From: Sabulicella glaciei
GTDB lineage: Bacteria; Pseudomonadota; Alphaproteobacteria; Acetobacterales; Acetobacteraceae
DNA length: 64,000 bases
Reading direction: 5' to 3'
NCBI RefSeq assembly: GCF_026183895.1
Contig: NZ_JAPFQI010000010.1
Span: forward strand, 1 to 64,000
Under the pieces are notes generated by a model that did not search any database, had not been told where the DNA came from, and saw only the letters and a list, made by a program, of their open reading frames with translations. The position numbers and the translations under genes were made by a program. Below are positions 51,573-60,399 of this stretch, one piece after another (position 1 is the stretch's first letter; the number at the start of each line of letters is the position of its first letter).

Positions 51573-52207
51573 GCGAGGAAGTTCCGCAGGATGGAAAGGC
51601 CGGTGGCGGCCGATTTCTCGACGTGGAACTGGGTGCCCGCGATGTTGCCCTCGCCGACGATGGCGACCACCGGGCCGCCGTAATCCGTGGTCGCCAGCAC
51701 CTGGTTCGACGCCGTGCCGCGCCAGGAATAGGAATGGACGAAATAGGCGTGGTCGCCCGGTTCCAGCCCCGCCAGCAGCGGGTGCGCGCCCGGCGCGAAG
51801 TCCAGCCCGTTCCAGCCCATCTGCGGCAGGGGCAGCGCCTCGCCCTCAAGGCCGCGCGGGTCCATCGGCGCGACCTCGCCCTGCAACCAAGCGAGGCCGG
51901 GGGTTTCCCCGTGCTCCAGCCCCCGCTCGGCCAGGAGCTGCATGCCGACGCAGATGCCCAGGAAGGGCGTCGCGCGCACCCGCACCGCCTCGTAGAGCGC
52001 ACCGACCATGCCCTCCAGCGCGTCCAGCCCGGCGCGGCAGGCGGCGAAGGCGCCCTGCCCCGGCATGATGATCGCATCCGCGCCGTGCAGCGCCGAAGCC
52101 TCGCGCACCAGCTCCACCTGGAGCGGCGCTTCGGCCGCGCGCTCCACCGCCCGCCGCACGGAGGCGAGGTTGCCCGAGCCCGGGTCCACGATGACCACGC
52201 GCCTCAT
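51560..52207 (-). CDS. hisH: Imidazole glycerol phosphate synthase glutaminase subunit
   Basis: This 215-residue class I glutamine amidotransferase starts RRVVIVDPGSGNLASVRRAVERA. It has the nucleophile elbow FLGICVGMQLLAERG, the oxyanion PGQGAF, and the catalytic HVEKS near the C-terminus. It supplies ammonia to HisF. The gene overlaps DUF2628 upstream by 4 nt and the GNAT gene downstream by 13 nt. Confidence 0.96.
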   Translation of the reverse strand: MRRVVIVDPGSGNLASVRRAVERAAEAPLQVELVREASALHGADAIIMPGQGAFAACRAGLDALEGMVGALYEAVRVRATPFLGICVGMQLLAERGLEHGETPGLAWLQGEVAPMDPRGLEGEALPLPQMGWNGLDFAPGAHPLLAGLEPGDHAYFVHSYSWRGTASNQVLATTDYGGPVVAIVGEGNIAGTQFHVEKSAATGLSILRNFLAWRP

Positions 52208-52569
52208 CGCCAGAGCGCCGCCACGGCGGGCGCCTTGCGGAAGAGCCGCGCCAGCGCCGACTCCTCGTCCTTCGCCAGCACCACGTGGGAGAGGCGCCAG
52301 CCGCGCCGCTCCATCGTCCAGCGCCGGAGATCGCGCCCGTGCAGCCCCAGCAGGATGTGCGCGGCCAGCACCAGCGCCAGCCCCATCGATCCCGGCACGA
52401 AGTTCAGCGCCACCAGCAGCAGGAACGCCGCCAGCCCGGCGAGCCAGCATCGGTGCCACCACAGCCAGAAGGGGCCGAACAGGAAGGCGCCCCAGGAAAA
52501 GCCCTCGCGCAGCAGCACGGGGCCCTTCGCCGCGCCCTCGGGCGGCAGGTGCAGGGTCCAGCTGCGCAT
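52204..52569 (-). CDS. DUF2628 membrane protein
   Basis: This 121-residue protein has a basic cytosolic N-terminus, a FSWGAFLFGPFWLWWHRCW segment characteristic of DUF2628, then two membrane helices (LAGLAAFLLLVALNFVPG and MGLALVLAAHILLGLHG), and a C-terminal ERRGWRLSHVVLAKDEESALARL. It is often a passenger of his operons in alphaproteobacteria and its function is unknown. It shares one nucleotide with hisB and overlaps hisH by 4 nt. Confidence 0.9.
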   Translation of the reverse strand: MRSWTLHLPPEGAAKGPVLLREGFSWGAFLFGPFWLWWHRCWLAGLAAFLLLVALNFVPGSMGLALVLAAHILLGLHGRDLRRWTMERRGWRLSHVVLAKDEESALARLFRKAPAVAALWR

Positions 52570-53168
52570 CAGGCCTCCAGAACGCCCTTGGTGGAGGGAA
52601 CGGAATCCGCCGCGCGCGGGTCGGGCTCCACCGCCATGCGCAGCGCCCGCGCCACCGCCTTGAAGCAGGCCTCGGCGACGTGGTGCGCGTTGGTCCCGGC
52701 CTTGAGCGTCACGTGCAGCGTGATGCCGGCATTGAAGGCGAAGGCGCGGAAGAACTCCTCAAAGAGTTCCGTGTCCATCTCGCCGACCTTGGGGCGCGCG
52801 AAGGGCACGGTCCAGGCCAGGAAGGGCCGGCCGGAAATGTCCAGCGCCGCCTCGGCCAGCGCCTCGTCCATCGGCAGGATGGCGTGGCCGTAGCGGCGGA
52901 TGCCGCGCTTCTCGCCCAGCGCCTGCCGCAGCGCCTGGCCCAGCACGATGCCGCAATCCTCCGTGGTGTGGTGGAAGTCGATGTGGAGGTCGCCCTTCGC
53001 CTCCAGGTCGAGGTCCAGCAGGGCGTGGCGCGTGAGCGCGTGCAGCATGTGGTCCAGGAAGCCGATGCCCGTGGCGATGCGCGCCTCGCCCGTCCCGTCC
53101 AGGGACAGGCGGGCGGAGATGTCGGTCTCGGCGGTGCGGCGCGTGATCGTGGCTTGGCGGGGCGGCAT
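52569..53168 (-). CDS. hisB: Imidazoleglycerol-phosphate dehydratase
   Basis: This 199-residue monofunctional HisB has two manganese-binding repeats: [55 protein letters not shown] and [17 protein letters not shown]. It dehydrates imidazole glycerol phosphate. It is the first gene of this his operon. The adjacent, divergent GmhB-like gene encodes a HAD phosphatase of the same superfamily as the HisB-N histidinol phosphatase. Confidence 0.96.
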   Translation of the reverse strand: MPPRQATITRRTAETDISARLSLDGTGEARIATGIGFLDHMLHALTRHALLDLDLEAKGDLHIDFHHTTEDCGIVLGQALRQALGEKRGIRRYGHAILPMDEALAEAALDISGRPFLAWTVPFARPKVGEMDTELFEEFFRAFAFNAGITLHVTLKAGTNAHHVAEACFKAVARALRMAVEPDPRAADSVPSTKGVLEA

Positions 53169-53216
53169 GGCCTGGGTTGTCTAGTCCCGGCGCGGCCGGA
53201 TGGCTACACAGGGGCG

Positions 53217-53717
53217 ATGAGACCTGCCGCCTTCCTGGACCGCGACGGCGTGCTGATCGAGGACACGGGCTACCCCCACCGCCCGGAGGAGGCGCGCCTC
53301 ATCCCCGGCGCCCTGGCCGGGCTGCGGCGGCTGCACGAGGCCGGGCTGGCGGTCTGCGTCGTCACCAACCAGGCCGGGGTCGGGCGCGGCCTCTACGGGG
53401 AGGCGGACGTGGCGCGGATGCATCTGTGGCTGCGCGACCTGGCGCGCGAGGCCGGGGGGCGGATCACCGCCTTCGCCCATTGCCCGCACCACCCGGAGGC
53501 AGGGCAGGGCCACTACCGGCGCGATTCGGAGCGCCGGAAGCCCGGGCCCGGAATGATCCTCGACCTCCTGCGCTTCTTCCCCCTGCGGCGCGAGGGCTCC
53601 TTCATGGTCGGCGACCGCGACACCGACCTCCGGGCTGCTGCGGCGGCGGGCATCCCGGGGCACCTGTTTCCCGGCGGGGACCTGGATGAATTCGTGGCCG
53701 GGATCCTCGGCCGGTGA
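53217..53717 (+). CDS. HAD-IIIA phosphatase, GmhB-like with degenerate zinc site
   Basis: This 166-residue phosphatase carries FLDRDGVLIEDTGYPHRPEE (nucleophile Asp and acid Asp), VVTNQAGVGRGLYG, RRKPGPGMI and FMVGDRDTDLRAAAAAG. This is the GmhB/HisB-N family. In GmhB a zinc loop is made by CPHHP and a later CDCRKP; here the first part is kept (HCPHHP), but the second reads SERRKP, so both later cysteines are lost. It starts 48 bp from hisB in the opposite direction, so a histidinol-phosphatase role is worth considering. It overlaps hemJ by 4 nt. Confidence 0.8.
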   Translation: MRPAAFLDRDGVLIEDTGYPHRPEEARLIPGALAGLRRLHEAGLAVCVVTNQAGVGRGLYGEADVARMHLWLRDLAREAGGRITAFAHCPHHPEAGQGHYRRDSERRKPGPGMILDLLRFFPLRREGSFMVGDRDTDLRAAAAAGIPGHLFPGGDLDEFVAGILGR

Positions 53718-54163
53718 GCGGGTTCCTGGCCGCGGCCTATCCCTGGACCAAGTCGCTGCACGTCATTTCCATGGTGGCGTGGATGGCGGGGCTGTTCTAC
53801 CTGCCGCGCCTGTTCATCTACCACCACCAGGTCCCGGGCGACGGGACGGAGCATCAGCGCTTCGTGCTCATGGAGCGGCGCCTGCTGCGCGCCATCATGA
53901 ACCCGGCCATGATCGCCACCTGGGTGTTCGGCCTGCTGCTGGTCCTCACCCCCGGCGTGGTGGATTGGCGGGCCGGGTGGTGGCACGCCAAGCTGTCCTC
54001 CGTCCTGCTGATGACCGGCTTCCACATGGTGCTGGCCCGGCAGCGCCGCGGCTTCGAGGCGGGGGGCCGCCCCCTGACCGAGCGCGGCTGGCGCTTCCTG
54101 AACGAGGTGCCGACCCTGCTGCTGATCGTCATCGTCACCATGGTCATCGCGAAGCCGTTCTGA
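53714..54163 (+). CDS. hemJ: Protoporphyrinogen IX oxidase HemJ
   Basis: This 149-residue membrane protein with four helices starts FLAAAYPWTKSLHVISMVAWMAGLFYLPRLFIYH (essential His about 16). It has RLLRAIMNPAMIATWVFGLLL, WWHAKLSSVLLMTGFHMVLARQRR and RFLNEVPTLLLIVIVTMVIAKPF. It oxidises protoporphyrinogen in haem synthesis. Start GTG53714 overlaps the phosphatase gene by 4 nt. Position before rho is common in alphaproteobacteria. Confidence 0.93.
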   Translation: MSGFLAAAYPWTKSLHVISMVAWMAGLFYLPRLFIYHHQVPGDGTEHQRFVLMERRLLRAIMNPAMIATWVFGLLLVLTPGVVDWRAGWWHAKLSSVLLMTGFHMVLARQRRGFEAGGRPLTERGWRFLNEVPTLLLIVIVTMVIAKPF

Positions 54164-54165
54164 TC

Positions 54166-54639
54166 ATGGGCCGCGCCGCAGCCGCCTCGGCCGCTGCTTT
54201 CTTCATGGCCTTCGCGGCGGAGCTGGCGCTGCTGCCGCTGGCCGTCGCCCTCGCCCCCGCGCTGCCGCTGATGGCGGTGCTGGTCGCGCCCGCGATGGAG
54301 GAGGGGGCTAAGCGCCTTTGCGTCGCCTGGTTCCGCCTGCCGTGGCTGCCGGTCGGGCTGGGCTTCGGGCTGCTGGAGGGCGGGTTCAAGCTTTGGCAGA
54401 GCGGCGCCTGGGCCGGCGGGCTGGCCTCCGTCGCCCTGCACGCGGCGCTCGCCGGGTTCGCCGCCCGCTATGGGGTGCTGCGCGCCTCCCTGCCCCTCCA
54501 TGCCGGGTTCAACGCGCTGGTGATCGCATCGGAAGTCGGGCTGGGCCTGCCGGCCGAGGGGGCGGCGCTCGGCCTGGCGCTGGCCCTGCTCCTGGCTTCC
54601 CGCCGCCTGCCGGTTGACGCGGGGCAGCGCCCTGCCTAG
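54166..54639 (+). CDS. PrsW-like intramembrane protease-family protein
   Basis: This 157-residue polytopic protein has about five membrane helices. Conserved acids and histidines resemble those of the PrsW family: [17 protein letters not shown] (EExxK), [15 protein letters not shown] (Glu), [15 protein letters not shown] and [13 protein letters not shown]. In PrsW these form an intramembrane glutamic-type protease site. It is shorter than typical PrsW and could be a truncated or minimal member. It starts 2 nt after the hemJ stop, between hemJ and rho; its role there is unknown. Confidence 0.65.
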   Translation: MGRAAAASAAAFFMAFAAELALLPLAVALAPALPLMAVLVAPAMEEGAKRLCVAWFRLPWLPVGLGFGLLEGGFKLWQSGAWAGGLASVALHAALAGFAARYGVLRASLPLHAGFNALVIASEVGLGLPAEGAALGLALALLLASRRLPVDAGQRPA

Positions 54640-54751
54640 CTTCGGGGGGCCGTCGCTCCGCGCCGGCTCCTCCCTTCCGTCCGCCGCCGATGCGTCACAG
54701 CCCTGCGGGGCCTGCCGTGTCCGCCGCCCGCATCCCCATTCCGGACATCCG

Positions 54752-56032
54752 ATGCACCTTTCCGAACTCAAGGCCAAGACGCCGCCCGAACTCCTCGCCT
54801 TCGCCGAGGAGCTTGGCGTCGAGAACGCCTCCGTCCTCCGCAAGCAGGACATCATGTTCGCCGTCCTCAAGACGCTCGCGGACAACGACCAGGCCATCTA
54901 TGGCGATGGCACGCTCGAGATCCTTTCCGACGGCTTCGGCTATCTCCGCTCGCCGCAGGCGAACTTCCTCCCCGGTCCCGACGACATCTACGTGAGCCCG
55001 GCGCAGGTGCGCCGCTTCGGCCTGCGCACCGGCGATACGGTCGAGGGCCAGATCCGCGCCCCCAAGGATGGCGAGCGCTACTTCGCCATGCTGAAGGTGA
55101 CGGCGGTGAATTTCGAGCAGCCGGAAGCGCTGCGCCACCGTATCAACTTCGACAACCTCACCCCGCTCTACCCCAACCGGCGCCTCCAGATGGAGAATCC
55201 GGAGCTGGAGGCGACGCCTGCCGCCAAGGGCGCGATGAAGGACATGACGCACCGCGTCATCGACCTGATCGCCCCCATCGGCATGGGCCAGCGCGCGCTG
55301 ATCGTGGCGCCGCCGCGCACCGGCAAGACGGTGATGCTGCAAACCATCGCCAAGAGCATCACCGCCAACAACCCCGACGTCTTCCTCATGGTGCTGCTGA
55401 TCGACGAGCGGCCGGAGGAAGTGACCGACATGGCCCGCACCGTGCGCGGCGAGGTCGTGGCCTCCACCTTCGACGAGCCGGCGACGCGCCACGTCCAGGT
55501 GACGGAGATGGTGCTGGAGAAGGCGAAGCGCCTGGTCGAGCACAAGCGCGACGTGGTGATCCTGCTGGATTCCATCACCCGCCTGGGCCGCGCCTACAAC
55601 TCGGTCGTGCCCTCCTCCGGCAAGGTGCTGACGGGCGGCGTGGACGCCAACGCGCTGCAGCGGCCGAAGCGCTTCTTCGGCGCGGCGCGCAACATCGAAG
55701 AAGGCGGCTCGCTCACCATCATCGCCACCGCGCTGATCGACACCGGCAGCCGCATGGACGAGGTGATCTTCGAGGAGTTCAAGGGCACCGGCAACTCGGA
55801 GATCGTGCTGGACCGCAAGCTCTCCGACAAGCGCGTCTTCCCGGCGATCGACATCACCAAGAGCGGCACCCGCAAGGAGGAGCTGCTGGTGGATCGCGGC
55901 ACGCTCAGCAAGATGTGGGTGCTGCGCCGCATCCTGAACCCGATGGGCGTGCAGGATGCGATGGAGTTCCTGCAGGACAAGCTGAAGTACAGCAAGACCA
56001 ACCAGGACTTCTTCGACGCCATGAACACCTGA
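54752..56032 (+). CDS. rho: Transcription termination factor Rho
   Basis: This 426-residue hexameric RNA-dependent ATPase starts [27 protein letters not shown]. The RNA-binding cold-shock-like domain contains [22 protein letters not shown], the Walker A is APPRTGKT, Walker B lies in [16 protein letters not shown], and the R-loop follows ([10 protein letters not shown]). All motifs are intact. ATG54752 is chosen; the frame opens at 54614 but that part is not conserved in Rho. Confidence 0.98.
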   Translation: MHLSELKAKTPPELLAFAEELGVENASVLRKQDIMFAVLKTLADNDQAIYGDGTLEILSDGFGYLRSPQANFLPGPDDIYVSPAQVRRFGLRTGDTVEGQIRAPKDGERYFAMLKVTAVNFEQPEALRHRINFDNLTPLYPNRRLQMENPELEATPAAKGAMKDMTHRVIDLIAPIGMGQRALIVAPPRTGKTVMLQTIAKSITANNPDVFLMVLLIDERPEEVTDMARTVRGEVVASTFDEPATRHVQVTEMVLEKAKRLVEHKRDVVILLDSITRLGRAYNSVVPSSGKVLTGGVDANALQRPKRFFGAARNIEEGGSLTIIATALIDTGSRMDEVIFEEFKGTGNSEIVLDRKLSDKRVFPAIDITKSGTRKEELLVDRGTLSKMWVLRRILNPMGVQDAMEFLQDKLKYSKTNQDFFDAMNT

Positions 56033-56048
56033 GCGCTTCGCGCTCAGG
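56028..56048. terminator. Hairpin overlapping the rho stop codon
   Basis: CCTGAGCGC-TTC-GCGCTCAGG is a perfect 9-bp stem with 3-nt loop, beginning in the last codons of rho. A short T-rich stretch follows. It likely ends the transcript and includes the TGA in its stem. Confidence 0.6.
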
Positions 56049-56171
56049 TCATTTGCCTGCCCTCGGGCGCCGGGCCTCTTGGCTCGCGCGCTCAGGCAAG
56101 GGCGCGGCCGGGAAGGTGCCGAGCCGCGCGCCGGCCGCGTTGCGGCCGGAGGAAGGACCGAGGCCGGTCGT

Positions 56172-56579
56172 CTAGCTGCCCGGCTTCATTAGCGTCTTCA
56201 CCTCTTCCATCGCCTCGGTGAAGCGTCGATTGAGCAGGCCGACCGCCTCGCCGTTGCTCTTCTGGATGAGGTCGGCGATCTCCCTCATGTTCGACACGGC
56301 GCGCTCATAGGCCGCCTTCATCATCTCCGCCTGCTGCGCCGCCTTGGCCTGGGGCGAGGCCTCTGCGGAGGCCAGGCGCTGCGCCGCCTCGGTCATCTCC
56401 GTCATGGTCTGCTGCAGCATTTCCATGTTGCGCCGGGCCAGGGCCTGCGCCCCTTCCATCGCGACACGGTTCGCAGCGGCCAAGGCTTCCAGGTTGCGTC
56501 GCTGCGCCTCCGCCAGAGCCTGCATGTCGGGCATCTGCCCGAAGCCCTTCATCATCTCGTTCATGTTGAAGCCCGACAT
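56172..56579 (-). CDS. Phasin-like protein
   Basis: This 135-residue all-helical protein starts MSGFNMNEMMKGFGQMPDMQALAEAQRRNLEALAAANRVAMEGAQALARRN, which matches TIGR01841-type phasins that coat polyhydroxyalkanoate granules. The helix continues to a Gln/Ala-rich centre and an amphipathic C-terminus. GGAGGAGAG precedes the ATG. It lies downstream of a TetR-type regulator in the same direction. Confidence 0.82.
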   Translation of the reverse strand: MSGFNMNEMMKGFGQMPDMQALAEAQRRNLEALAAANRVAMEGAQALARRNMEMLQQTMTEMTEAAQRLASAEASPQAKAAQQAEMMKAAYERAVSNMREIADLIQKSNGEAVGLLNRRFTEAMEEVKTLMKPGS

Positions 56580-56653
56580 CGCGCTCTCCTCCGTGGGTGA
56601 AGCCTTGCTGCCTGGACAGGCACAAGCACCCTAGGAAGGGGAACGCGCGGAGG

Positions 56654-57292
56654 TCAAACGGGTTCGGGCGGGGTTTCCTCCGGCATCTGCACCGGCGCCT
56701 CGCCCAGCCCCAGGATCCGGGCCGCGCGGTCGGCCCGGTCCAGGGTGCGGTCCAGCGCCGCCATGGTGCCGGAAAGGTCGGGGTTCTCGTCGCGCGACCA
56801 GGCACGCAGCGCATCGAGCCACACGAGGCCCAGCCCCTTGATCCGCGCCAGCCCCCGCACGCCGGACGCGTTGATCCCCGACGCCTCCAGCATCCAGGCC
56901 ATGGAGGCCGCGGTTTCCGCCGCCAGGAACATCGCCGTCAGGGGGGCGCCCGGCAGGTCGCGCAACAGGCGCAGGACGCCATCGCGATGCGGCTGCAGCT
57001 CGTCGAGGCGCCGCATGATCGCGTCGAACAACCGGTCGCGCGGCGTGGAATGCGGGTCGTCCACCGTGCCTTCCAGCACGGCGGCGTCCACCGCACGGGC
57101 ATGGGCGACCAGGATGGCGTGTGGCGTGGTGAAGCGCCGCCGCAGCGCGGCGCTGGTGATGCCGGCCTCCGCCGCCACCTCGCGCATGGACAGGCGGTGC
57201 CAGCCCTGGCTGGCGAGGACGCGCCAGAAGGCGGCGATCACCGCGGCATCGGCGTCGGAAGGAAGGGCGTTGGGGCTGTCGGTCGCGCTCAT
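56654..57292 (-). CDS. TetR-family transcriptional regulator
   Basis: This 212-residue regulator has an N-terminal HTH (VLASQGWHRLSMREVAAEAGITSAALRRRFTTPHAILVA, about 25-65) and a helical ligand/dimer domain ending in a Pro/Glu-rich tail. It lies 74 bp upstream of the phasin-like gene, which may be its target, and is divergent from nothing obvious. Ligand unknown. Confidence 0.87.
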   Translation of the reverse strand: MSATDSPNALPSDADAAVIAAFWRVLASQGWHRLSMREVAAEAGITSAALRRRFTTPHAILVAHARAVDAAVLEGTVDDPHSTPRDRLFDAIMRRLDELQPHRDGVLRLLRDLPGAPLTAMFLAAETAASMAWMLEASGINASGVRGLARIKGLGLVWLDALRAWSRDENPDLSGTMAALDRTLDRADRAARILGLGEAPVQMPEETPPEPV

Positions 57293-57326
57293 GCGGCGGG
57301 ATGGTGCAACGGCGCGGGCCGCCGCC

Positions 57327-57512
57327 TCAACCCTTCTTGCGGTCGCCCTTGTCGCCCTGGCCCTTCTTGGCTTCCATCGAGGCCTTCCGCTTCACGTCCT
57401 GGCTCAGCGAGCGGCCCACGTCGTCGGATTCCTTGAACCGGCCCTCCTCGTCGCGCCGCACGTAGCGCTTGTCGGTTCCGGTATCGATCAACTCGCGTTT
57501 CGAGTCGGCCAT
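57327..57512 (-). CDS. Small conserved charged protein
   Basis: This 61-residue protein starts MADSKRELIDTGTDKRYVRRD, contains ESDDVGRSLSQDVKRKASM and ends in a Lys-rich KKGQGDKGDRKKG tail. This pattern is known from widespread small proteins in alphaproteobacteria without assigned function. AGGAGGAAGG stands before the ATG. It could bind nucleic acid or act in stress. Confidence 0.72.
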   Translation of the reverse strand: MADSKRELIDTGTDKRYVRRDEEGRFKESDDVGRSLSQDVKRKASMEAKKGQGDKGDRKKG

Positions 57513-57549
57513 CGGTCCTTCCTCCTCTGATGGGGAAACCGTTGCGGCC

Positions 57550-60243
57550 TTAACGTTTCCGCGAAGGTGGGGCTGCATCCGCGACGCCGGAACCTTCCAG
57601 CAGCACGGCGACGCGCTCCGCCAGCTGCTCTGCCGTCACGGGCTTGCGCAGCAGGGAGAAGGTGCCGCTCAACGCCCCGCCCAGCGCCAGCTCCGCCGCA
57701 TGGGTCGCGAAGCCGGTCAGCAGGATGGCGGGCAGGCGCGGGCGCCGGCGCTGCGCCGCGCGAACCAAGCTCACCCCGTCCATTCCGGGCATGGACAGGT
57801 CCGACACCAGCAGGTCCACCGCCTCGCCCGCGTCCAGCAAGGCCAGGGCAGAGGGGCCATCCGCCGCCTGCCGCACCGCGTAGCCGGCCTCGGCCAGCTG
57901 TTCCGCGGTCACGCCACGCACCACCGCGTCGTCGTCCACCAGCATCAGCCGCGCGCGCACCCCGTCGCGCGGCGCCTCGGCCGGGGCGACGGAAGGAGGC
58001 TCCCCGCTCGCCTCGGCCTCCGCGAGGGGCAGCCAGAGATGGACGGCGGTGCCGCGTCCCGAAGCGCTCTCGATGCCCAGGGCGCCACCGGACTGCTCGG
58101 CGAAGCCGCGCACGATGGCGAGGCCGAGCCCCGTGCCCTGGCCCGGCGGCTTGGTGGTGAAGAAGGGCTCCGTCGCGCGGGCGACGATCTCCGGCGACAT
58201 GCCGGTGCCGGTGTCGGACACGGAAAGCCGCACATAGGACCCGGCCCGCAGCGTCACCGGCCGCCCTGGCGCCCCGTCCTCGCGCGGGGAGTCCGTGGCG
58301 GCGGAAAGGGTCAGCCGCCCCTGCCCGTCCATCGCGTCGCGCGCATTGGTGGCGAGGTTCACCAGCACGGTTTCCAGCTGCCCCTTGTCGGCCAGCAGCG
58401 GCGGCAGCCCCTCCGGCGCCTCGACGCGCAGCTCGATCCCGGTGCCCAGCGTGTGGCGCAGGATCTCCGCCATGTCGGCCAGCAGCGGCGCGGCCTCCAC
58501 CGGCTCGGCGCGCAGGTCGCCGCGCCGCGCGAAGGCCAGGAGGCGGCGCGTGATGGAGGCGCCGCGCTCCGCCGCCTCCACCACCATGCGCGCCAGGCGG
58601 TGCACCGAGGCCGCCTCGCCCGGCCGGCGCTCGATCAGCCCGGCGCCGCCCTGCACGGCCTGGAGGACGTTGTTGAAGTCGTGCGCGATGCCGCCGGCCA
58701 GCTGGCCCAGCGCCTCCATGCGCTGCGCCTGGGCGAGCCGGGCCTGGGTGGCCTGGAGGTCGCGGGTGCGGCCCTGGATCAGCGTCTCCAGCTCCGCGCG
58801 CGACCGGGCCAGCACCTCGCGCGCCTCCACGATCTCCTGGATGTCGGTGCAGGTGCCGAACCAGCGCAGGATCTCGCCCGTATCGTCGCGCACCGGCAGG
58901 GCGCGCCCCAGCATCCAGCGATAGCTGCCATCGGTGGCGCGCAGCCGGTACTCCACCTCGTAGGGCTCGCCCGTGTCGAGCGAGCGGCGCCAGCGCGCCC
59001 AGGCCTGCGGCTGGTCCTCGGGATGGAAGACGGGCGCCCACCCCATGCCGTGGACCTGCTCCGGCGTGGTGCCGGTGTATTCGTACCAGCGGCGATTGTA
59101 GAAATCGTGGAACCCGTCGGCGCGGGTGGACCAGACGATCTGCGGCATGGCGTCGGTGATGGCGCGGAACCGCGCCTCGCTTTCGCGAAGCTGCGCGGTG
59201 CGCTGCGCCACCCGCCCTTCCAGCGCGGCATTGGCCTCCTCCAGCCGCATCCTCGCGCGCGCGACGGTCCAAAGGAAGGCGGCCAGCAGGGTCGAAATGC
59301 CGAGGGCGACCAAGCCAGACAGCAGGGTGAAGCGGCGCCAGGGGCGCAGCGCCTCCTCCGCCGCCATGCTGCTCGTCACCACCACGTCCCAGCCCGGCAG
59401 GCGGCGCCAGGAGGCGATGCGCTGGTTGTGGTCGACCGGCGAAACGATGCCGAGCCCGCCGCCCTGCGGCGCCTCGCCCCACAGCGCGGCCAGCCCCGCC
59501 TCCATCCGCTCATCGGGCGCGGGCACCATGGGTGCCCAGGACCGGGCGATGAAGGCGCCATCGGCCCGCAGCATCGCCACCCGCTGGGACGGCAGGACCG
59601 CGACAGTGCGGCCCCAGTACGCCACGAGCCCGCTCAGGTCCACGGTGATCACGATGATGCCGTCGAAACGGTCCTCGCCGCGGCGGCGCGACAGGCTGAA
59701 GAAGGGCAGGCCGTCGGCCATGCTTGTCATCGCCCGCTCGATGTGGGTATGGCCCCGCGGGGCGTCCCGCGCGCCGGTGAAGTAGCCGCGCTCGGCCCGG
59801 GACAGGTCATCCAGCTGCCCGGCGCGGCTGCCGAGGCAGATCGTCCCGTCCGCGTTGATGATCCAGGCCGCCTCGGTCTGCGCCGCCTGATGCGCGGCGG
59901 TGCGAAGGAAGGCGCGCATGGAGGGATCGAAGCGCAGCTCCGGGCAGGCGCGCTCACCCGCGACCTGATCCACCAGCTCCAGCACGGTGGACTGGCTTTC
60001 CAGCAGGCGCAGCGCCTGTTCCGCCAGGATGGCGGTGGCGCGGCCCATCTCCGCCTCGGCGCTCGCCAGGGCGCGGGAACGCCCTTCCAGCGCGACCCAC
60101 GCCCAGAGGGCGAGGGGCAGCAGCGCGACGAGCGCGAGCGCGGCCAGCGAGAGGCGGAGCCCGCGTCGCGGTGGCTGTGCAGCGTCGGCGCGAATGGGGT
60201 CCAGGGGCGGCCTCCGGCGGAAGGGCGGCGCGGCGCGCGCCAT
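57550..60243 (-). CDS. Membrane hybrid histidine kinase (dCache-like, PAS, receiver)
   Basis: This 897-residue kinase has an N-terminal membrane helix (LRLSLAALALVALLPLALWAWVAL), a periplasmic dCache-like sensor (about 60-340, with TEAAWIINADGTICLGSRAG, ERGYFTGAR and GWDVVVTSSMAAEEAL), and a second helix (LLSGLVALGISTLLAAFLW). A PAS domain (DAMPQIVWSTRADGFHDFYNRRWYEYTG), a HisKA domain (GQLAGGIAHDFNNVLQAV), HATPase_c and a receiver (LMLVDDDAVVRGVTAEQL, LLVSDLSMPGMDG) follow. ATG60243 is used; longer upstream frames are not supported. It is divergent from the next PAS kinase. Confidence 0.93.
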   Translation of the reverse strand: MARAAPPFRRRPPLDPIRADAAQPPRRGLRLSLAALALVALLPLALWAWVALEGRSRALASAEAEMGRATAILAEQALRLLESQSTVLELVDQVAGERACPELRFDPSMRAFLRTAAHQAAQTEAAWIINADGTICLGSRAGQLDDLSRAERGYFTGARDAPRGHTHIERAMTSMADGLPFFSLSRRRGEDRFDGIIVITVDLSGLVAYWGRTVAVLPSQRVAMLRADGAFIARSWAPMVPAPDERMEAGLAALWGEAPQGGGLGIVSPVDHNQRIASWRRLPGWDVVVTSSMAAEEALRPWRRFTLLSGLVALGISTLLAAFLWTVARARMRLEEANAALEGRVAQRTAQLRESEARFRAITDAMPQIVWSTRADGFHDFYNRRWYEYTGTTPEQVHGMGWAPVFHPEDQPQAWARWRRSLDTGEPYEVEYRLRATDGSYRWMLGRALPVRDDTGEILRWFGTCTDIQEIVEAREVLARSRAELETLIQGRTRDLQATQARLAQAQRMEALGQLAGGIAHDFNNVLQAVQGGAGLIERRPGEAASVHRLARMVVEAAERGASITRRLLAFARRGDLRAEPVEAAPLLADMAEILRHTLGTGIELRVEAPEGLPPLLADKGQLETVLVNLATNARDAMDGQGRLTLSAATDSPREDGAPGRPVTLRAGSYVRLSVSDTGTGMSPEIVARATEPFFTTKPPGQGTGLGLAIVRGFAEQSGGALGIESASGRGTAVHLWLPLAEAEASGEPPSVAPAEAPRDGVRARLMLVDDDAVVRGVTAEQLAEAGYAVRQAADGPSALALLDAGEAVDLLVSDLSMPGMDGVSLVRAAQRRRPRLPAILLTGFATHAAELALGGALSGTFSLLRKPVTAEQLAERVAVLLEGSGVADAAPPSRKR

Positions 60244-60399
60244 CCTCCATCGCAGAGCGTGCGGGGCGAGGCAAGCGTTGCGCGACGCCCCTTCCGAAAG
60301 GGGACAGGGTGCCACATATTGGGGCCGCGGCGGCCGATTCCGGTGGCCTGGGAGGGACACGAGGGTGCAGCCCCACGCCCAAGCATCGCGGCGCCCCGC

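Noticed and set aside
57513-57549. Stress sigma promoter upstream of the 61-residue protein
   Set aside because: GGAAA and CGGTT occur on the minus strand, but spacing and bases deviate too much from the GGAAC/CGTT consensus.
57469-60380. Plus-strand frame extending the PAS kinase far upstream
   Set aside because: The region is the complement of the hybrid kinase gene; the real kinase starts at GTG60400.
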